Of a stretch of 9,976 nucleotides of DNA, positions 1 to 6,962 are shown in pieces. Source of the stretch: Myxococcales bacterium (GTDB lineage: Bacteria; Myxococcota; Polyangia; Polyangiales; Polyangiaceae); contig JAGQIY010001238.1 of NCBI GenBank assembly GCA_020430865.1, forward strand, positions 1 through 9,976, in the 5' to 3' direction. Positions within the stretch are counted from its first letter, which is position 1, and each line of letters starts with the position of its first letter. A program made the position numbers and the translations under genes. Under the pieces are notes generated by a model. It was not told the origin of the DNA, did no database searches, and saw only the letters and a program-made list of their open reading frames with translations.

Positions 1-446
1 ACCAGCTCCACCCCGCCTTGGCCCCAGGCGTCGCTCACCGCGTCCGCACCCACTGCGAGGTGGCGGCCCCGCTGGGCCGCGCCGAGCAAGCCGCTGACGC
101 GACGATTCGCCGCGCCAGCAACCGCGGCGAGCAGGCTCTCCGGGGCGACCCTGACCGCCGCCCGAAACCCCTTCGAGAGCCCGTGGCGCGCAGCCCGCTC
201 GAGACACGTCTGGCGCACGTGGACCCAGACCCCCCGACCTCCAAAGGCCGACGGGCGCCCCGCCAGATCCACCACCGGCTGCCCCAGTTCGTCCAGCACC
301 ACGCAGGCGAGCGCCGCAGAGTGATCCCGTTCGCCACACCCGACGCAGGTGCGCACCGGCCGCGACGCCTGGGTGCCACGGTCAGCACCACGCGCTGCGT
401 GGGGGCGCCCCTTGGAGGGCTGCGGGGTACGGAAGGAAGACATCAT
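1..446 (-). CDS. ylxR: YlxR (DUF448) RNA-binding protein with start of an L7Ae-like domain, partial
   Basis: The reading frame is open from the ATG at 446 to the left window edge (148 codons visible), so the C-terminus is missing. A basic, poorly conserved N-tail (residues 1-30) is followed by a YlxR/DUF448 domain at about 31-100. That domain shows RTCVGCGERD with a CxxC pair (C34, C37), a V-V-D-L-A-G strand and the GGRGVWVH core with a later Cys (C81). From about residue 117 the sequence LLGAAQRGRHLAVGADAV resembles the start of the L7Ae/L30e RNA-binding fold, so this looks like a YlxR-L7Ae fusion; in Gram-positives the two domains are separate genes, ylxR and ylxQ. YlxR (RnpM) is known in Bacillus to bind RNase P RNA. 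The gene lies 48 bp after nusA, its usual place, and infB is expected next. A second in-frame ATG at 443 is an equal start candidate. No good ribosome binding site is visible; an AGGA lies about 24 nt upstream. Confidence 0.85.
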   Translation of the reverse strand, partial: MMSSFRTPQPSKGRPHAARGADRGTQASRPVRTCVGCGERDHSAALACVVLDELGQPVVDLAGRPSAFGGRGVWVHVRQTCLERAARHGLSKGFRAAVRVAPESLLAAVAGAANRRVSGLLGAAQRGRHLAVGADAVSDAWGQGGVEL

Positions 447-494
447 CTAGGGTTTGGTCGCTGTGTGAGATCCTGGTTAGGGCTGGAGCCGACC

Positions 495-2132
495 TCAGTC
501 GGCAGTGCCTTGTTCCACGCTGGCTCGGGCGGCTCGGCGAGCTGCCTCGATCTCGTGCAGGTCGTTCTCCAGGAACTGGACCGCACCCATCTGGACCAGG
601 CGGGCCTTCTTGATCCCCAGGCCGCTCTTGATCGCCAGGCGATCCGGATCCTCCCGCGCCAGGTCCTGCACCGTGCGGTAGCCCGACTCCTCGAGCAGGT
701 GGAGCGTCCGTAGCCCCACGCCACGGACGAAGCGCAACATGTCGCGATCCGAGAGCGACTCCGCGCGGCTCGTGGCCTCCGCCAGGCGCTCCTTGCGTAG
801 TCGCTCCATGGTGCCCTCCGCACGCGCCTTCAGGTCTTCGGCGGCTGCGGTGTTCTCGACACCAGGAATGGTCACCAGCTCTTCGACGGCGGCCTCGGCG
901 ATCTCCTCTAGCGCGCGGAAGCCCAGTCGATACATCTGCTTCGCCAGCTCGTCGTCGATGCCATCGATCTCGCGCAGCGCCTGGAGGGCTTCCTCCTCCA
1001 TCTGCTTGAACTTCGACTCGGAGATGATGTCAAGTTTCCACGCGGTAAGTTGGGACGCCAAGCGCACGTTCTGGCCCTTGCGACCAATGGCCAGCGAGAG
1101 CTTCTCGTCAGGGACCACCAGTTCCATGCGGTGATCGGGCTCGTCGACGATGACCTTGTTGACCTCTGCAGGCTGAATAGCGGCGATCACGTAGCGCGCC
1201 GGATCGCGGTCGTAGGGCACGATATCGATCTTCTCGCCCCGCAGCTCTTGAACGACCGCTTGCACGCGAGAGCCCTTGATACCGACGCACGCGCCTACGG
1301 GATCCACATCGGAGTCGCGGGTGGTCACCGCGATCTTGCTACGGGATCCTGCCTCGCGAGCGACGGCCACGATCTTCACGATGCCTTCGTAGATCTCCGG
1401 AACCTCGGCCTCGAAGAGCTTCTCGACCAAGCTGGGCGCGCTGCGGCTCAGGATCACGATCGGTCCCCTCGCCTCACGGTCGATATCCTTCACGTAGGCG
1501 ACGACGCGATCTCCCGGACGATAGGTCTCGCGGGGGGTCTGCTCGCGGTAGGGCAGCACACCTTCGGTCCGGCCGAGGTCCACGATCACGTTGTGGCCCT
1601 TCTCGAAGCGACGGATGATGCCCCGGATCAGCTGCCCCTTGCGGTCCTTGTACTCGTTGTAGATGAGGTCGCGCTCCGCGTCGCGCACGCGCTGCAGAAG
1701 CACCTGCTTGGCCGTCTGTGCCGCGATGCGACCGAACTGGCTGCGCGCCTGCTTGATCTTCAGCAGATCTCCGAACTCCTTGTCCTGCTGACGAGCGCGA
1801 TCCGCGTCCTTGGGGTGCCAGAACACCTGGAAGCCCAGCTCCTCGCCCTCCTCGGCGTCCAAGCCGTGCTTCTTGGCGTCTTCGATGGCGATCTCCCGCT
1901 CCGGCTCGTCCACCTCTTCCACCACCGTCATGTACTGAAAGAGGTCGATCTGCCCCGTTTCATCGTTGAAACGTGCTTCGAGTTCACGCGACTGGCCGAA
2001 GGCAGCTTGAGCTGCCTTGAGGATCGCCGCTTCCATCGTGTCTATTAGGATCTGCTTGTCGATGCCCTTCTCCTGGGCGACTTGCTCGACGATCAGACCT
2101 AGGTCTTCGACAGTAGACGTTGCTTGTGCCAT
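495..2132 (-). CDS. nusA: transcription termination/antitermination factor NusA
   Basis: A 545-residue NusA, close to the length of the E. coli-type protein with a C-terminal extension. It binds RNA polymerase and nascent RNA in the cytoplasm and controls pausing, termination and antitermination. The N-terminal RNAP-binding domain covers about 8-160 and includes GRIAAQTAKQ at 134-143. The S1 domain is at about 164-232 (KGQLIRGIIRRF). KH1 carries GIKG at 284-287 and KH2 carries GRKG at 350-353 (AIGRKGQNVRLASQL). Two helix-hairpin-helix-like C-terminal repeats follow, at about 388-445 and 460-525, corresponding to the AR1/AR2 region of proteobacterial NusA. Residues about 98-132 form an insertion (GFQVFWHPKDADRA...) compared with the short loop in E. 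coli. The ATG at 2132 lies 3 bp after the rimP stop, with a GGAG about 10 nt upstream inside the end of rimP, so translation is probably coupled. There is no sign of disruption. Confidence 0.98.
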   Translation of the reverse strand: MAQATSTVEDLGLIVEQVAQEKGIDKQILIDTMEAAILKAAQAAFGQSRELEARFNDETGQIDLFQYMTVVEEVDEPEREIAIEDAKKHGLDAEEGEELGFQVFWHPKDADRARQQDKEFGDLLKIKQARSQFGRIAAQTAKQVLLQRVRDAERDLIYNEYKDRKGQLIRGIIRRFEKGHNVIVDLGRTEGVLPYREQTPRETYRPGDRVVAYVKDIDREARGPIVILSRSAPSLVEKLFEAEVPEIYEGIVKIVAVAREAGSRSKIAVTTRDSDVDPVGACVGIKGSRVQAVVQELRGEKIDIVPYDRDPARYVIAAIQPAEVNKVIVDEPDHRMELVVPDEKLSLAIGRKGQNVRLASQLTAWKLDIISESKFKQMEEEALQALREIDGIDDELAKQMYRLGFRALEEIAEAAVEELVTIPGVENTAAAEDLKARAEGTMERLRKERLAEATSRAESLSDRDMLRFVRGVGLRTLHLLEESGYRTVQDLAREDPDRLAIKSGLGIKKARLVQMGAVQFLENDLHEIEAARRAARASVEQGTAD

Positions 2133-2135
2133 GAG

Positions 2136-2720
2136 TCATCGGCTCCGTTGGCGCGCCTTGCGCCCGTTCTTCCCGGCTCCGCTCTTGCTTGGGTTCGCCG
2201 AGCGGCCCGGCTTCGCTACCTTCCAGTCGAACACCAAGTGTCCCGACTGGATGTTGGCGAACTCGAGGTGGAGTTCTCCAGCGTCGGTGTGGATCAACAC
2301 GTTGCCAGCCTCATCCAAGCCCCCGAGCTGACCGCGGAAGGTGTATTGCCCTTCGACTGGTACCCTGAGCTTGAGCTTCGCTGACTGCCCCTCGAAGCGG
2401 ACGTACTCGGCCGCTTCGTACAGTTTGCGTTCGATCCCAGGCGACCCCACTTCCAGGCGGAAGCGACCTGGGATCAAGTCGGTCACGTCGAGCGCCGACG
2501 AAATGTCGCGGGAGATCTCGCTGCACAGGTCCAGGGTGATTCCCTCCCCAGCCAGCTTGGCCTCTGGACGCTCGATCGTCAGCGAGAGCACCGACTCCCC
2601 CGAACGCCCCGCCCACACGAACTCCACCGCCTGCACGCCATGGGCACGCAAGATGGGCTCGACGAGGGCGATGATTCCCTCCCGATCGAGGCCTTGGAGT
2701 TTTTCGTGAGCGATATGCAT
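2136..2720 (-). CDS. rimP: ribosome maturation factor RimP
   Basis: A 194-residue RimP, needed for maturation of the 30S ribosomal subunit and first gene of the rimP-nusA-(ylxR)-infB operon in most bacteria. The N-terminal alpha/beta domain (about 10-82) has the expected LVEPILRAHGVQAVEFVW start. The family hallmark RLEVGSPGIERKL at 88-100 opens the C-terminal SH3/Sm-like domain, which runs to about 170. The last 24 residues are a basic, low-complexity tail (PGRSANPSKSG...) typical of proteins that contact rRNA. I chose the ATG at 2720 (MHIAHEKLQG). The frame is open upstream to 2933, but that extension would read through the terminator at 2896-2922 and has no family similarity. No clear Shine-Dalgarno sequence precedes this start, so initiation may depend on leader structure or be leaderless-like. 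It is followed by nusA after 3 bp. Confidence 0.95.
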   Translation of the reverse strand: MHIAHEKLQGLDREGIIALVEPILRAHGVQAVEFVWAGRSGESVLSLTIERPEAKLAGEGITLDLCSEISRDISSALDVTDLIPGRFRLEVGSPGIERKLYEAAEYVRFEGQSAKLKLRVPVEGQYTFRGQLGGLDEAGNVLIHTDAGELHLEFANIQSGHLVFDWKVAKPGRSANPSKSGAGKNGRKARQRSR

Positions 2721-2789
2721 TCGAGGGTCTGAGTAGGTGGATCCGTTCGTGAGATCCTGTCCGTGGCGCGCCGCGCCCGAGGGTGCGGC

Positions 2790-2811
2790 CCGAGAAACTC
2801 GCGTTTCTCGG
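2790..2811 (-). promoter_or_regulatory. perfect hairpin with GNRA tetraloop in the rimP leader
   Basis: Read on the minus strand, CCGAGAAAC and GTTTCTCGG pair perfectly over 9 bp around the loop GCGA, which fits the stable GNRA tetraloop class. It lies 69 nt upstream of the rimP start and about 85 nt downstream of the previous terminator, so it should be in the 5' leader of the operon. No U-tract follows, so it is not a terminator. It could be a leader regulatory element, a protein-binding stem or an RNA processing site. Its function is unknown. Confidence 0.6.
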
Positions 2812-2895
2812 AGGGACCACCTCACACCACTGCGGCGCTGGGAGCCGCTCGGCCCGTCCGAGGCCGGAACAGAGTCTTGGTGTGGGGGGGGCGCC

Positions 2896-2922
2896 AAAAA
2901 AAAACGGACCCGAAGGGGCCCG
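2896..2922 (-). terminator. intrinsic terminator ending the serA transcript
   Basis: On the minus strand a 7-bp stem, CGGGCCC with GGGTCCG (one G-U pair) around a CTTC loop at 2905-2922, is followed at once by nine T residues (2904-2896). This is a classical rho-independent terminator for transcripts arriving from serA, 226 nt after its stop. It separates serA from the rimP-nusA operon. Confidence 0.88.
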
Positions 2923-3147
2923 CAGGGATCCACCGGGCGCGCAATCTACTGAACCGAAGGCCACCGCGCAAGCTACCCCGGGCGCTGGCGCCCCTCGACG
3001 CTCCGCGCTCGACCTGGTCGGGCCCTGTGGATCGCGTGAAGAACCGCCAATTCGGTAGGGGAATCCCGCATATCGGCCAGCGGGCCGAAGAGCCGGACGG
3101 CGCGTCCTCACCCCCGGAAAAACTGGCAGAGGCGCAGCTCGGCGCGC

Positions 3148-4359
3148 TCAGGCGAGGTTCGGCAACGTGACCACGTCGACGTGGAGCACGTCGCCGGTGA
3201 ACGCGGTGATCTCCGCCAGGCAGGCGTCGCTGGGTCGAGAGTCCACCCGGATGCGCGCACAGCCCGCGCGGGCGCCGTCGAAGACGGTGTTGTCCAGCTC
3301 TTCCACGTTGAGCCCATGGCGCTTGAGCACGCTGAGGGTGTTCGCCAGCACGCCCACCTTGTCGAGGTGGCGAATGATGAGCTGGTAGCGCGCTGGGGAG
3401 CTCGCGCAGACGTTCACGACGTTCGGGACGCGCCCTTCGATCAAGAACGCGCGCAGCACGCGCACACACTCGTCGGCGATCGCACCCTGCGCCTCGTCCG
3501 TGGAGGCACCGATGTGAGGCGTCGCGTAGCACAGGCCGGTACGCAGCACGGGGTGATCGTAGCTGGAGGTGCGCACGCTCGGCTCATCGGGCAAGACGTC
3601 CAGCCCGAGCCGTAGGGCCTTCCTCGGAGCGACCTCGAGCAACGCCGCGCTGTCGATCAGCCCGTCCTGCGCGGTGTTGATCAGCATGGATCCCCGAGGC
3701 AAAGCCTCGAGCACGTTGCGCCCGACGATGCCCCGGGTGCGCTCGTTGAGCTCCAGGTGGATGCTGAAGATGTCGCTCTGCTTCGCCAGCTCCTCGGGGC
3801 TCTGAGCGAATTCGATCTCGAGCGCCTGAGCCTTCGAGCGCGTCAGCGAGCGACTCCAGACGCGGACCCGCATGCCGTAAGCGCGGGCGAGCTCGGCGAC
3901 TCGCCGGCCCACGTGGCCAAAGCCCATGATACCCAGGCGCTTCCCGCGCAGCCCCACGGCCTGGGCGTACTCCTCTTTCTCCCACTTGCCGTCACGCAAG
4001 CTGAGAGTGGCGTCGACCACGCGCCGGTCGAGCGCCCCCATCAGGGTGAGCGCCAGCTCGGCCACGGCGCTCGCGTTCTTGCCTGGCGTGTTCGCGACGT
4101 AGACGCCGCGCGCGCTGGCAGCGGTCACGTCGATGTTCCCCGTACCCGCGCCGGCGCGCACGATCAGGTTCAGCGTCGGCGCGGCCTCGATGGCCTCGGC
4201 GCTGACCCGCGTCCCACGCACGATGAGCACGCCGTGTCCCGGAAGGGACTCCACGAGCTGCTGCGGAGTGAGCTCCGGCTGGTAGTCGACGTCGACGCCC
4301 AGGGCGCGGATTTCGAGCAGACTCGTTTCGGGCAGACGATCAGCGACTAGAACGCGCAT
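3148..4359 (-). CDS. serA: D-3-phosphoglycerate dehydrogenase-like D-2-hydroxyacid dehydrogenase with ACT domain
   Basis: A 403-residue protein built like phosphoglycerate dehydrogenase, the first enzyme of serine synthesis (3-phosphoglycerate to 3-phosphohydroxypyruvate). The catalytic domain halves are at about 1-100 and 280-310, with the RAGAGTGNIDV and NTPGKNASAVAEL motifs. The Rossmann domain is at about 101-280 with GFGHVG at 146-151, and a C-terminal ACT domain (about 325-400) is a likely allosteric serine sensor. The acid E259 (LDVLPDEP) and catalytic H282 (ATPHIGAST) are present. The motif that normally reads N-x-x-R-G-x-x-x-D is N-T-A-Q-D-G-L-I-D (228-236), so the substrate-binding Arg is Gln231. 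After the second strand comes WSRS (168-171) instead of an acidic residue, which suggests NADP(H) preference. I chose the ATG at 4359; a TTG at 4395 in frame would add 12 residues with no family support. It follows the DUF1285 gene by 53 bp. Another 2-hydroxyacid substrate is possible. Confidence 0.85.
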   Translation of the reverse strand: MRVLVADRLPETSLLEIRALGVDVDYQPELTPQQLVESLPGHGVLIVRGTRVSAEAIEAAPTLNLIVRAGAGTGNIDVTAASARGVYVANTPGKNASAVAELALTLMGALDRRVVDATLSLRDGKWEKEEYAQAVGLRGKRLGIMGFGHVGRRVAELARAYGMRVRVWSRSLTRSKAQALEIEFAQSPEELAKQSDIFSIHLELNERTRGIVGRNVLEALPRGSMLINTAQDGLIDSAALLEVAPRKALRLGLDVLPDEPSVRTSSYDHPVLRTGLCYATPHIGASTDEAQGAIADECVRVLRAFLIEGRVPNVVNVCASSPARYQLIIRHLDKVGVLANTLSVLKRHGLNVEELDNTVFDGARAGCARIRVDSRPSDACLAEITAFTGDVLHVDVVTLPNLA

Positions 4360-4412
4360 CCGGCGCGATCTACAGCGCTCCCTGCTGTCTGGCAATCATT
4401 GCTTGCCGTGAG

Positions 4413-4901
4413 CTAGCGCGGCGGAACGGAAAAGCGCTGCCCACCAATCTCCAGACCAACGCCTCCGTCTGCTTCGACCAGCAGCGGCGCAAGCTCGAGC
4501 TGTGCGGACGGCTGGAAGCGAGCGTCGAACTGCCCGTCCTTGACCTTCAGGTACAGGGCGCCGTCTGGACCCTCTCGGAGCGTGCTGGGATCCATGGGCT
4601 CGGAGCTGCCGTCGGACAGCTCGAGCTCCACGACGCCGTCTGACAGCCGCACCCCGCTGACGAAGAACGGCGTATCCTCGACGCTGAAATAGGTCCAGTC
4701 GTAGCCATTGGTCAGGATGAAGCGTCCGTCGTCCGGGTGCTTCGAAATCCACGCGGCAAACGCTTTGGCCATCTGGCTGTGCTCCACCGGTGCGTCGTCG
4801 TGCCAGAAGCGACCGTTCCGATCCAAACGGATCGTGCTCTCGCGAGAGCGACCGGGCGGCGGAGGAAAGCGGAAAAACTCGGGGTGATCGCCAGGCTTCA
4901 T
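4413..4901 (-). CDS. DUF1285-like conserved protein
   Basis: A 162-residue protein of unknown function. From residue 24 it reads IRLDRNGRFWHDDAPVEHSQMAKAF, then DDGRFILTNGYDWTYFSVEDTPFFV (57-81). This matches the pattern I recall for DUF1285 proteins: an R-x-G-x-W-x-H start, then a regulatory-looking strand, then V-E-D-x-P-F. The later part is beta-rich with several acidic and glycine turns, ending in a strand QRFSVPPR. There is no signal peptide or membrane segment, so it is probably cytoplasmic. Its ATG (4901) overlaps the stop of the upstream lipoprotein gene in an ATGA arrangement, pointing to translational coupling and co-transcription, and serA follows after 53 bp. A second open frame over the same bases (4396-4911) has arginine-rich nonsense composition and was rejected. 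The domain assignment is from memory of the family pattern. Confidence 0.78.
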   Translation of the reverse strand: MKPGDHPEFFRFPPPPGRSRESTIRLDRNGRFWHDDAPVEHSQMAKAFAAWISKHPDDGRFILTNGYDWTYFSVEDTPFFVSGVRLSDGVVELELSDGSSEPMDPSTLREGPDGALYLKVKDGQFDARFQPSAQLELAPLLVEADGGVGLEIGGQRFSVPPR

Positions 4902-6877
4902 GTGCCGTCACTTTGGCTCAGGCTCAGCAGCTGTCCAGCAGCGACGCCCTCGCTCCGTGTGGTCGTGTGCCCCGCATCGGGCCAGATCACCTCGACGCTC
5001 GCGTCGCTGCAAGCGCCGAGCCCGAACGACAGCACCAGGTCCTGCTGCATGCCAAAGTGCCCGTAGCCTCCCTGGACGCTCTTCACCTGGGTCAACCCAC
5101 CGGCGGTCACGCGCACCTCGGCGCCGATGGCCGCGCGGTTCGCCCCCGCGCCACCCGCGAGCTTCACGCTGAGCCACTTGGCATGGTCGGCGGCGTCGCT
5201 CTCGTACAGGTGCACCGCGCGGGTGTCCCATAGCTGGGCGCAGTCGCGGGCACGACTGCTACCAACCACTACGTCCAGGTCGCCATCTCGATCGAAGTCT
5301 GCGACCGCCAGCCCCACCGGGCAGTCGTGGTTCAGCCCCCATGCGTCCTCCACCGCCTCGAAGCTTCCATCGGCTCTCTGATGGAACACACGCAGGGCCT
5401 GGTCGGGATAGTCGCTGGTCGTGAGCAGGATGTCCGGCCGCCCGTCGAGATCCAGATCCGCGATGGCCGCGTTGATACCACCCTCGTTCCAGTCGACACC
5501 CGGGCGCGGTAGGCCCAAGCCTGCTGCTTGCAGGTCGGGCCGGGAGTACTTGAGGCTCCCGCCGCTCGTATCCGCGAGGAGAAGGCGTGAGGTGTCACTC
5601 CCGTCGCCAGCCCACCAGTGATGGATCTCGGCGTTGTAGAGGTCAGCTACCCCGTCGTTGTTCACGTCGCCGCACGCGGTGCTGAAGGTGTTGCCATTCG
5701 CGCGCCAGGGCCGGGTATCCGAGGCCGACCAGTAGCCGTCCGCAGGACTCGGGCACTGCACCTTGGGGCCTTCGCCAGGGCACGCCGGATCGTCGTGAAG
5801 GGTGCACCAGCAGAGAAAGAACTGGTTGTCGGCGTAGCTCTCGTTCTCGTCGCCGGCGAACCCGCTGTCGCGCCCCATCTCGCTGAACTTGCCGCTGCCG
5901 TCGTTCAAATACAGCTGGTTCCACTGCCGTCCGTAGGCGCTCACCAAGAGGTCCATGTCGCCGTCCCCATCGACATCGCAGCTCGTGGTGCCATACGCCG
6001 GCCGGTGATTGGTCCCCGCGTCGTAGCCGAGGTCCGACGTGCGCAAGCCCACGGCTCCGGTGATCTCGTTGAACGAACCATCGCCCACGCCCATGAACAG
6101 GCGCGCCTGACTGCCTTGATTCGTCACACCGTAGAGGTCGTACCAGCCGACGACGAACAGATCGACGTTGCCGTCCAAGTCGACGTCGGCAAAAGTCGCT
6201 CCCGAAGTCGGGAACGCATCCGTGCCCAGCAGCGCCAGCTGCGGCGCGAGACTGAAATGCCCCGAACCATCGTTCAGCAACACCTCGCTGCGATCGAGCT
6301 GCCCGGGGGTCTCGGGGCTGTCGAGCTTGGTCTTGTCGGTGTACGTGCCGCTGAACAGATCGAGATCGCCGTCGTTGTCGACGTCGGCCGCGACCGCGAG
6401 CTGGGTCGAGCGCTGGTTTTCCGTGTCACCGTCGCGTGGTGTTCCGTACCCACTGGGCAGCGTCTCGTCGACGAACTCGCGTCCGCCTCCCGCCCTCTCC
6501 CGGTTCATCAGGATGCGTGAGGTCGGCGCGCTGTTCGGCGCTCGCGTGTTGTTGCCGAGGCCGTGGATGATCAGGTCCGGGTAGTCGTCCCCGTCCAAAT
6601 CCACTGCGGAAATTCGGTTCCCCTCGACGCCCTCCAGGCCCCAGGCCGCGGAGTTGCGCACGAAGCTCGGGGCGGCGCTGGTCGCGTAGACGTCACAGGA
6701 AGGGGGACTGCCAGCGCTCCCGGCGCTCCCGCCGCTCCCGCCGCTCCCACCAGCACCCGCGCTGCCGCCATTGCCACCATTCGACGCGGAGCTCTCGTCG
6801 GAGCCGCAACCCCAGGCGCCCAGCACCAGGCCCACGCAGGAAACACATAGAAACAAGCCTCTGGAACGCCAAGCCAT
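4898..6877 (-). CDS. secreted VCBS/FG-GAP repeat lipoprotein with ASPIC/UnbV domain (CRTAC1-like)
   Basis: A 659-residue predicted lipoprotein. The N-terminus has basic residues, a hydrophobic core and a lipobox-like AWGC with Cys24 as the lipidated residue. It is followed by a Gly/Ser-rich linker at 33-58. Seven calcium-binding-like repeats of the form D-x-D-x-D-G-x-x-D-[LIV] follow, near 93, 165, 231, 301, 404, 474 and 527, the signature of FG-GAP/VCBS beta-propeller blades. The C-terminus (about 568-655) is an ASPIC/UnbV domain, with KLAGGAGANRAAIGAEV, VQGGYGHFGMQ, FGLG and IWPDAG. Proteins of this build are related to CRTAC1 and are exported; their substrates are mostly unknown. A Cys-rich insertion (C356, C358, C366, C375) lies between blades. 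The ATG at 6877 is preceded by AGG about 10 nt upstream. It overlaps the DUF1285 gene by 4 bp. Binding and adhesion are possible roles; no enzymatic residue set is visible. Confidence 0.9.
   Translation of the reverse strand: MAWRSRGLFLCVSCVGLVLGAWGCGSDESSASNGGNGGSAGAGGSGGSGGSAGSAGSPPSCDVYATSAAPSFVRNSAAWGLEGVEGNRISAVDLDGDDYPDLIIHGLGNNTRAPNSAPTSRILMNRERAGGGREFVDETLPSGYGTPRDGDTENQRSTQLAVAADVDNDGDLDLFSGTYTDKTKLDSPETPGQLDRSEVLLNDGSGHFSLAPQLALLGTDAFPTSGATFADVDLDGNVDLFVVGWYDLYGVTNQGSQARLFMGVGDGSFNEITGAVGLRTSDLGYDAGTNHRPAYGTTSCDVDGDGDMDLLVSAYGRQWNQLYLNDGSGKFSEMGRDSGFAGDENESYADNQFFLCWCTLHDDPACPGEGPKVQCPSPADGYWSASDTRPWRANGNTFSTACGDVNNDGVADLYNAEIHHWWAGDGSDTSRLLLADTSGGSLKYSRPDLQAAGLGLPRPGVDWNEGGINAAIADLDLDGRPDILLTTSDYPDQALRVFHQRADGSFEAVEDAWGLNHDCPVGLAVADFDRDGDLDVVVGSSRARDCAQLWDTRAVHLYESDAADHAKWLSVKLAGGAGANRAAIGAEVRVTAGGLTQVKSVQGGYGHFGMQQDLVLSFGLGACSDASVEVIWPDAGHTTTRSEGVAAGQLLSLSQSDGT
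6716..6751 (-). repeat. four tandem 9-bp repeats coding for the Gly/Ser linker
   Basis: On the plus strand the unit GCTCCCGCC occurs four times in a row, with one substitution each in the first and last copies (6716-6724, 6725-6733, 6734-6742, 6743-6751). On the coding strand this yields the repeated Gly-Gly-Ser part of the linker after the lipobox. The in-frame unit could expand or contract by slippage without breaking the gene. Confidence 0.85.
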
Positions 6878-6962
6878 GGCCGAGCATACCTGGAAAGCGA
6901 ACGCCTGACCGGAGCGGTATCGGACGGTGTGCGAATGTGGGCTCGAGTCGGTTTCCGACGCA

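Larger units (their letters stand above)
2721..3147 (-). other. untranslated region: serA 3' UTR, terminator and rimP leader
   Basis: This 427-bp stretch has no credible gene. Open frames here are shadows with no domain, and those joined to rimP or serA would cross the terminator. Read on the minus strand it holds about 225 nt of serA 3' UTR, including a GC hairpin at 2980-2993 (GGGCGC and GCGCCC arms). The intrinsic terminator follows at 2896-2922, and then 175 nt that must carry the promoter and leader of rimP-nusA-ylxR. The leader half contains a weak hairpin at 2848-2862 (5-bp stem) and a strong one at 2790-2811. I looked for a tRNA, because metY precedes rimP in E. coli, and found no T-loop or acceptor pairing. 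I could not identify a convincing -35/-10 promoter. Confidence 0.7.

Noticed and set aside
35..391. 118-residue minus-strand frame in the ylxR region
   Set aside because: It is an arginine/serine-rich shadow; the neighbouring minus-strand frame has the YlxR CxxC and GRG motifs and stays open to the window edge.
465..475. 11-bp match GTGAGATCCTG shared by the nusA-ylxR gap and the rimP leader (2749-2759)
   Set aside because: Both copies are intergenic in one operon, which is suggestive, but several 11-bp matches are expected by chance in 10 kb.
1050..2048. 332-residue plus-strand frame opposite nusA
   Set aside because: Antisense to an unmistakable nusA; long antisense frames are expected at this GC content and it shows no domain.
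2721..2933. N-terminal extension of rimP to 2933
   Set aside because: It would cross the intrinsic terminator and leader hairpin, and RimP normally begins near the ATG at 2720.
2923..3147. possible tRNA upstream of rimP, as metY in E. coli
   Set aside because: GGTTC-like strings occur, but the T-loop is wrong and no acceptor or anticodon stem can be formed.
2822..3532. 236-residue minus-strand frame overlapping the serA 3' end and UTR
   Set aside because: Arginine-rich composition, crosses the terminator and overlaps the ACT domain of serA in another frame.
5618..6520. 300-residue plus-strand frame opposite the VCBS lipoprotein gene
   Set aside because: Antisense shadow of a well-supported gene, with a low-complexity Val/Ala/Arg composition.
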